From Mycolicibacterium sp. MU0053 (GTDB taxonomy: Bacteria > Actinomycetota > Actinomycetes > Mycobacteriales > Mycobacteriaceae), in assembly GCF_963378095.1 (NCBI RefSeq), contig NZ_OY726397.1:1488001-1552000 (forward strand): a stretch of 64,000 nucleotides of DNA, given 5' to 3'. Positions 59,363-64,000 of the stretch are shown in pieces; positions within the stretch are counted from its first letter, which is position 1, and each line of letters opens with the position of its first letter. The position numbers and the translations under genes were made by a program. The notes under the pieces were generated by a model. That model saw only the letters and a program-made list of their open reading frames with translations, had not been told where the DNA came from and searched no databases.

Positions 59363-60567
59363 GCGCGCCGCTGGAGGGCATCCGCGTGCTCGAGGTCGCG
59401 ATGTACGGATTCGTGCCGTCGGCCGGGGCCGTGCTCCGGGAGTGGGGTGCGGAGGTCATCAAGGTCGAGCACGCCGTCACCGGCGACCCGCAACGCGGGT
59501 TGCGTCAAACCGGTCTGCTGCGGGTCGAGGGCGACCCGAATCCCAACATCGAGCACGCCAACCGCGGTAAGCGCAGCATCGGCCTGGACATGTCGGTACC
59601 GGAGGGCAAAGAGGTCCTGCTGGAACTGGCCAAGCGCGCCGACGTGTTCCTCACCAGCTTCCTGCCCGGGCACCGGCAAAAGTTCGGCATCGACGTCGAC
59701 GACATCCGCGCGGTCAATCCGAAGATCATCTACGCGCGCGGCAGCGCGCTGGGACCGCGCGGCAAGGAAGCCGTCAAGGGCGGCTACGACATGACCGCCT
59801 TCTGGTGCCGGGCCGGCACCGCGCGCACCATCACGCCGCCGGACATGCCCGGCATGATCGGCCCGCCCGGACCGGCCTACGGCGACACCATCTCCGGCAC
59901 CAACCTCGCCGGCGGCATCGCCGCGGCACTGGTGAAACGCGAGCGCACCGGCGAACCGTCGGTCGTGGACGTTTCGCTGCTGGGCAGTGGACTGTGGTCG
60001 ATGGGGCATACGGTCGCACTGACCAACCACCTCGGCGAACGCATGGAGGCCTTTCCGCCCGGCGTCCACGGCTCGCCGATCAACCCCCTGGTCGGGCTCT
60101 ACCCCACGGCCGACGATCGCTACATCTCGTTCGTGATGATGCAGCCCACCAAGTTCTGGGCCGACGTCTGCCGGCACATGGAACTCGACGACCTGGTCGA
60201 CGATCCGCGCTTCGCGACAGTGGAGTCGATCGCCGAGCACACCGAGGCGGCCACCGCGATCCTCACCGAGGCGATGGCCAAGCGGACGCTGACCGAGTGG
60301 AGCGAACGCTTCGCCACGCTCGCCGGGCCATGGGCTCCCGTGCAGGACACCCTGCAGGCGGCGCAGGACGCCCAGGTCCGAGCCAACGAGTATCTCGTGC
60401 AGGCAGGGGAACTCGAGCTGGTGGCCAACCCGGTGCAGTTCGACGTCAGCGCACCGAGCACCAGCCCGGCGCCGGGCTTCGCCGAACAGACCGACGACAT
60501 CCTCCAGGAATTGGGTCTGGACTGGGACCGCATCATCGAGCTCAAAACGGCCGGCGCCGTCACCTAA
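59359..60567 (+). CDS. CaiB/BaiF family CoA transferase
   Basis: The 402-residue class III CoA transferase has GIRVLEVAMYGFVPSAG, AEVIKVEHAVTGDPQRG and NRGKRSIGLDM, with the acyl-carrying aspartate in GGYDMTAFW. The start is a TTG overlapping the aldehyde dehydrogenase stop. It would activate the acid made by that enzyme. The mce locus starts 443 bases downstream. Confidence 0.88.
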   Translation: MSAPLEGIRVLEVAMYGFVPSAGAVLREWGAEVIKVEHAVTGDPQRGLRQTGLLRVEGDPNPNIEHANRGKRSIGLDMSVPEGKEVLLELAKRADVFLTSFLPGHRQKFGIDVDDIRAVNPKIIYARGSALGPRGKEAVKGGYDMTAFWCRAGTARTITPPDMPGMIGPPGPAYGDTISGTNLAGGIAAALVKRERTGEPSVVDVSLLGSGLWSMGHTVALTNHLGERMEAFPPGVHGSPINPLVGLYPTADDRYISFVMMQPTKFWADVCRHMELDDLVDDPRFATVESIAEHTEAATAILTEAMAKRTLTEWSERFATLAGPWAPVQDTLQAAQDAQVRANEYLVQAGELELVANPVQFDVSAPSTSPAPGFAEQTDDILQELGLDWDRIIELKTAGAVT

Positions 60568-61010
60568 CCGAAAGCCACCAATGTCACTCCGCACCGCTGT
60601 AGGTACGCACCTGCCCCGTTGGGGCTGTGACGTGCGTCTCTACGCCGCCCGCAGTGCGGGCTTCGTCACGGCAGCGGTCCACGGCAGGCGGACCGTTACA
60701 CTGAGCCGCCGTTCTGTTGCGGAAGTTCTCGATTCCAACACGGCGGTGACGCAGATCAGCTATGAAGATCTGGGCTTGGCGAATCCCCTCGACACGGACA
60801 AGACGGTGGAGGCCGAAGTGACCACGGCGGGGGAGTTGGTACCGGATAATCCGAGCGGCGGCCGGCAGACCGCCGGGTGTGCACCCGGCTTCAGCGGGAC
60901 GGCCCAAGAAGTGGAACTGTTCGGTCGACTACGGGGGGAAGCCATCAACCAATTCGGCGGCGTTCGGATCGGGCTGACGCACATCCTCGAAAGATCGGGA
61001 GCACCGCGCC
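60568..61010. other. Long leader region upstream of yrbE-mce
   Basis: These 443 bases lack a convincing gene; the frame open from 60581 to 61021 has atypical composition and no recognisable features. The region contains two exact hairpins, GCCCGC-AGT-GCGGGC and, at 60872-60889, GCCGGGTG-TG-CACCCGGC. It probably holds the mce promoter and a long untranslated leader. Confidence 0.5.
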
Positions 61011-61832
61011 ATGGCAAATAAAGAGGTGGTCAAGGGGCCGGAACGCTGGACGGTAGGCATCCCGAAGTTGCGGAACGCCTCCGGAGCCTTCCAGGCCATC
61101 GGCGGGTTGTTCGCCATGTCGGCCGATGCGGTGCGCTTCATTTTTGTCCGGCCGTTTCAGTGGCGCGAGTTCATCGAGCAGTGCTGGTTTGTGGCGCGGG
61201 TGTCGTTGGCGCCGACGTTGTTGGTGGCGATTCCGTTCACGGTTCTGGTGTCGTTCACGTTGAACATTTTGTTGCGGGAGTTGGGGGCGGCGGATCTCTC
61301 GGGTGCGGGGGCGGCGTTCGGTGCGGTGACGCAGTTGGGTCCGATGGTGACGGTGTTGATCGTGGCCGGTGCGGGTGCGACGGCGATGTGCGCGGATCTG
61401 GGGTCGCGGACCATCCGTGAGGAGATCGACGCGATGGAGGTGCTGGGCATCAATCCGGTGCAGCGTCTGGTGACGCCGCGGATGTTGGCGGCGGGTCTGG
61501 TGGCGCTGTTGTTGAACAGCTTGGTGGTGATCATCGGGATCCTGGGCGGTTATGTGTTTTCGGTGTTCATTCAGGATGTGAATCCGGGTGCGTTCGCGGC
61601 TGGGATCACGCTGTTGACCGGGGTTCCGGAGGTGATCATCTCGTGTGTCAAGGCGGCGTTGTTCGGTCTGATCGCGGGGTTGGTGGCCTGTTATCGGGGG
61701 TTGACGATCACTGGCGGTGGGGCCAAGGCGGTCGGTAATGCGGTCAACGAGACGGTGGTGTACGCGTTCATGGCGTTGTTCGTGATCAACGTGATTGTCA
61801 CGGCCATCGGCATTCAGATGACGAACGGGTAG
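61011..61832 (+). CDS. yrbEA: YrbEA-type Mce permease subunit
   Basis: The 273-residue integral membrane protein is an MlaE/YrbE-family permease of a mycobacterial Mce lipid importer. Several hydrophobic helices are visible, and the cytoplasmic coupling helix EEIDAMEVLGINP lies near residue 140. It forms the permease with YrbEB and works with the MceG ATPase encoded elsewhere. From about 61185 on, leucine is coded mainly by TTG, unlike the preceding genes. It is followed after 10 bases by yrbEB. Confidence 0.9.
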   Translation: MANKEVVKGPERWTVGIPKLRNASGAFQAIGGLFAMSADAVRFIFVRPFQWREFIEQCWFVARVSLAPTLLVAIPFTVLVSFTLNILLRELGAADLSGAGAAFGAVTQLGPMVTVLIVAGAGATAMCADLGSRTIREEIDAMEVLGINPVQRLVTPRMLAAGLVALLLNSLVVIIGILGGYVFSVFIQDVNPGAFAAGITLLTGVPEVIISCVKAALFGLIAGLVACYRGLTITGGGAKAVGNAVNETVVYAFMALFVINVIVTAIGIQMTNG

Positions 61833-61842
61833 GGCGGGCGCC

Positions 61843-62700
61843 ATGGGTACTTCAACGCTGTTGCGGCAACGCTTTCCGCGGCTGGTCGGCCAGGCGGGCC
61901 GGCCGGTGGACTTCTTTTCCGGGATCGGCGATCACATCTTGTTCTATGGTCGTGCCCTGGCTGGGGTGCCGCCGGCGATGGTGCGGTTCCGCAAGGAGAT
62001 CATCCGGTTGATCGCCGAGATTTCGATGGGTGCGGGCACGCTGGCGATGATCGGCGGCACCGTGGTGATCGTCGGGTTCTTGACGTTGGCCACCGGTGGG
62101 GTGTTGGCGATCCAGGGTTATTCGTCGTTGGGCAATATCGGTATCGAGGCGTTGACGGGGTTCTTGTCGGCGTTCATCAACGTGCGTATCGCGGCGCCGA
62201 TCGTGGCCGGTATCGGGTTGGCCGCCACGTTCGGGGCGGGGGTGACGGCGCAGTTGGGGGCGATGCGGATCAACGAGGAGATCGACGCGCTGGAGTCGAT
62301 GGGGATTCCGCCGGTGGAGTATCTGGTCTCGACGCGGATCATCGCGGGGATGACGGCGATCACGCCGCTGTATGCGATCGCGGTGATCATGTCGTTTGTG
62401 GCCGCGCAGTTCACCACGGTGGTGTTGTTGGGGCAGTCCGGTGGCCTCTACGACCACTACTTCTATACGTTTTTGAATCCGATCGACCTGTTGTGGTCGT
62501 TTTTGCAGGCGATCCTGATGGCGATCACGATCCTGTTGATCCACACCTATTTTGGCTATTTCGCCGCCGGCGGGCCGGCCGGGGTCGGGGCCGCGGTCGG
62601 TAACGCGGTACGCACCTCACTGGTCGCCGTCGTCTCGGTGACCCTGCTGGTCTCCCTGTCCATCTACGGCTCCAACGGCAACTTCAACCTCAGCGGATAG
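61843..62700 (+). CDS. yrbEB: YrbEB-type Mce permease subunit
   Basis: The 285-residue membrane protein is the second MlaE/YrbE permease subunit, with the EEIDALESMGIPPVEYL coupling segment and the C-terminal TYFGYFAAGGPAGVGAAVGNAVR. It shares the TTG-rich codon usage of yrbEA until about 62560, where codon choice returns to the pattern of its neighbours. It is followed 28 bases later by the first mce gene. Confidence 0.9.
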   Translation: MGTSTLLRQRFPRLVGQAGRPVDFFSGIGDHILFYGRALAGVPPAMVRFRKEIIRLIAEISMGAGTLAMIGGTVVIVGFLTLATGGVLAIQGYSSLGNIGIEALTGFLSAFINVRIAAPIVAGIGLAATFGAGVTAQLGAMRINEEIDALESMGIPPVEYLVSTRIIAGMTAITPLYAIAVIMSFVAAQFTTVVLLGQSGGLYDHYFYTFLNPIDLLWSFLQAILMAITILLIHTYFGYFAAGGPAGVGAAVGNAVRTSLVAVVSVTLLVSLSIYGSNGNFNLSG

Positions 62701-62728
62701 CGGACAGCAGAATGCGGGAAGAAGAACA

Positions 62729-63934
62729 GTGACAGACAATCTCCGACGCGGTCGCGCCTGGCGCCGGCCCGTAGCGGGTGCGGTGGCGGTAGCCGCGATC
62801 CTGGGCGTCGTCGCCCTCGCGGTAGGCCTGTTCCAGGGTAGCTTCACCAAAACCGTTCCGGTGACCCTGATTTCGGATCGCGCCGGACTGGTGATGAACC
62901 CGGACGCCAAGGTGAAGATGAACGGCGTCCAGGTCGGCACGGTGGCGTCGATCGAATCCGGCGCAGACGGGATGGCGACCCTGCACCTGGCGATGGATCC
63001 GGGCCAATTGCGACTGATCCCGTCCAACGTCACCGCCGACATCGAGTCCACCACGGTGTTCGGGGCCAAGTTCGTCAACCTGGTGCCGCCGAAAGACCCG
63101 GCGGCGGAAAAGATGTACGCCGGACAGGTACTCAAGGGTGATCACGTCACCGTGGAGATCAACACGGTCTTCCAACAGCTGACGCGGGTGCTGGACCAGA
63201 TCGATCCGGTCAAGCTGAACGAGACCCTGGGCGCCATGTCGGCCGCATTCGGCGGTCGCGGCGAGAAGATGGGCCGGACCCTCAGCGATTTCGAGGCCCT
63301 GTTGGAGAAACTGGAACCGAGCCTGCCGAGCCTGGCCCGGGACACCGAAGCCACCGCCGCGGTGGCCGACGCCTACGCCGACGCGGCACCGGATCTGATG
63401 CGCACCGTGGAGAACACGATCCGGATCAGCGACAGCATCGTCGACGAGCAGGACAATCTGGACGCCTTCCTGGTCGGCATGACGGGATTGGCCGACGTCG
63501 GAAACGATGTCATCGGTAGCAACCGCGCCGCGCTGAGCGAGACCCTGCGACTGCTGGTCCCGACCACCGATCTGCTCAACGAGTACGCGCCCGGACTCAA
63601 TTGCGCGCTGTCCGGCATGGCGGTTCTTGCCAAGCAGCCGCCGGCACAGGACCCGGGTATCGCGGTCAACGTGGCGTTCACTCTGCACATCGAGCGCTAC
63701 CGCTACCCGTCGAGCCTGCCCAAGGTCGCGGCCAAGGGCGGCCCACAGTGCATGGGCCTGCCGGACATCGGCTTTGGCAACAAGGCCAAGTACTTGGTCA
63801 CCGACACCAACTCCAACCCGTGGCAGTACGGCAATCAGGGCATCCTGCTCAACTCCGACGGTCTCAAGCAGTTGCTGTTCGGACCGTTGGAGGGGCCGCC
63901 CCGCAATACCGCACAGATCGGACAGCCGGGATGA
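62729..63934 (+). CDS. mceA: MceA-type lipid-binding Mce protein
   Basis: The 401-residue protein has an N-terminal membrane anchor at about residues 12-33, an MlaD/Mce domain (KTVPVTLISDRAGLVMNPDAKVKMNGV and onwards to about residue 115) and a long helical region. Mce proteins assemble into a periplasmic channel that carries hydrophobic molecules, cholesterol in Mce4, to the YrbE permease. GAAGAA precedes the GTG start. The stop overlaps the mceB start by 4 bases (ATGA). Confidence 0.9.
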   Translation: MTDNLRRGRAWRRPVAGAVAVAAILGVVALAVGLFQGSFTKTVPVTLISDRAGLVMNPDAKVKMNGVQVGTVASIESGADGMATLHLAMDPGQLRLIPSNVTADIESTTVFGAKFVNLVPPKDPAAEKMYAGQVLKGDHVTVEINTVFQQLTRVLDQIDPVKLNETLGAMSAAFGGRGEKMGRTLSDFEALLEKLEPSLPSLARDTEATAAVADAYADAAPDLMRTVENTIRISDSIVDEQDNLDAFLVGMTGLADVGNDVIGSNRAALSETLRLLVPTTDLLNEYAPGLNCALSGMAVLAKQPPAQDPGIAVNVAFTLHIERYRYPSSLPKVAAKGGPQCMGLPDIGFGNKAKYLVTDTNSNPWQYGNQGILLNSDGLKQLLFGPLEGPPRNTAQIGQPG

Positions 63935-64000
63935 CGCGTACCACAAGCACACTCGTCAAGTTCGGGATCTTCGCCACCATCATGGTGCTGCTCACCGGAT
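63931..64000 (+). CDS. mceB: MceB-type Mce protein, 5' end only
   Basis: Only the first 23 residues (MTRTTSTLVKFGIFATIMVL and three more) lie in the window. They form the basic N-terminus and the start of a membrane anchor, as expected for the second Mce protein of the operon. The ATG overlaps the mceA stop. Confidence 0.75.
   Translation, partial: MTRTTSTLVKFGIFATIMVLLTG

Noticed and set aside
60581..61021. A 146-codon frame upstream of yrbEA
   Set aside because: It overlaps the yrbEA start, lacks a ribosome binding site and has no family features; treated as leader DNA.
1..64000. Insertion sequences, prophage, CRISPR, tRNA or rRNA genes
   Set aside because: No transposase, integrase, repeat-spacer array or structural RNA signature was seen on either strand.

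Overview
The window is a stretch of high-GC actinobacterial DNA, almost certainly from a fast-growing Mycobacterium (Mycolicibacterium). The reasons are the YrbE/Mce uptake locus at the right edge, three F420-type luciferase-like oxidoreductases, a mycofactocin-type short-chain dehydrogenase, heteromeric FadE acyl-CoA dehydrogenase pairs, several P450s with 3-cysteine ferredoxins, and many GTG/TTG starts with 1-4 base stop/start overlaps. There are no rRNA or tRNA genes, insertion sequences, phage genes or CRISPR arrays. Nearly every gene looks catabolic, and I read the whole window as one large, uncharacterised degradation island for a hydrophobic, probably cyclic or branched (terpenoid- or steroid-like) compound. 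The substrate cannot be read from sequence.

Layout. 1-12.5 kb: a 3-hydroxyisobutyrate-dehydrogenase-like enzyme, a carboxymuconolactone-decarboxylase-like protein and an SDR on the minus strand. Divergent from them is an operon with a two-subunit B12-dependent acyl-CoA mutase, an F420 enzyme and a CoA transferase. A [2Fe-2S] ferredoxin, an acyl-CoA ligase, a FadE pair, a crotonase and the mutase chaperone MeaB follow, then a TetR regulator. 12.6-14.9 kb: a second FadE pair. 14.9-28.4 kb: a second module with a GMC oxidase, two closely related P450s, four SDRs, two F420 enzymes, a nitroreductase, a VOC protein, a SnoaL-like protein, its own TetR and a DszA/NtaA-type flavin monooxygenase. 28.4-33.7 kb (minus): a third FadE pair, a SnoaL-like protein, an unusual amidohydrolase, a small protein and a Rieske oxygenase. 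34.1-40.4 kb (plus): amidohydrolase, FadE, CoA transferase, thiolase, FadE. 40.7-41.8 kb: a third TetR and a small unknown protein. 41.9-49.3 kb (minus): ferredoxin/P450, two 3-hydroxyisobutyrate-dehydrogenase-like enzymes, an alpha/beta hydrolase, a DUF35-thiolase fusion, a ferredoxin and a NuoF-like flavoprotein. 49.9-53.5 kb (minus): alpha/beta hydrolase, Rieske ferredoxin and an amidohydrolase pair. 53.7-60.6 kb: FadE, P450, ferredoxin, mycofactocin-type SDR, aldehyde dehydrogenase, CoA transferase. 61-64 kb: yrbEA, yrbEB, mceA and the start of mceB.

Regulation visible in the sequence. Two families of palindromes recur in promoter regions. GAGAAT-N3-ATTCTC lies in front of operons spread from 6.4 to 57.6 kb and includes the gap beside the first TetR. 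GCTRTAC-N4-GTAYAGC is confined to 14.9-26.9 kb and includes the promoter of the second TetR. The 14.9-28.4 kb block therefore looks like a separately controlled module nested in a larger regulon. The third TetR appears to have its own operator.

How the genes could work together (inference): Mce uptake; oxidation by P450s, the Rieske oxygenase, the flavin monooxygenase, SDRs, the GMC oxidase and aldehyde dehydrogenase; CoA activation by the ligase or CoA transferases; beta-oxidation-like cycles by FadE pairs, crotonase, SDRs and thiolase; retro-aldol cleavage by the DUF35-thiolase fusion; C-C hydrolysis by amidohydrolases and alpha/beta hydrolases; and a B12-dependent skeleton rearrangement of a branched dicarboxylic acyl-CoA. 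The most novel elements are the mutase with a remodelled pocket, the fused aldolase, the NuoF-like putative ferredoxin reductase, the amidohydrolases with altered metal ligands and the two nested regulons.
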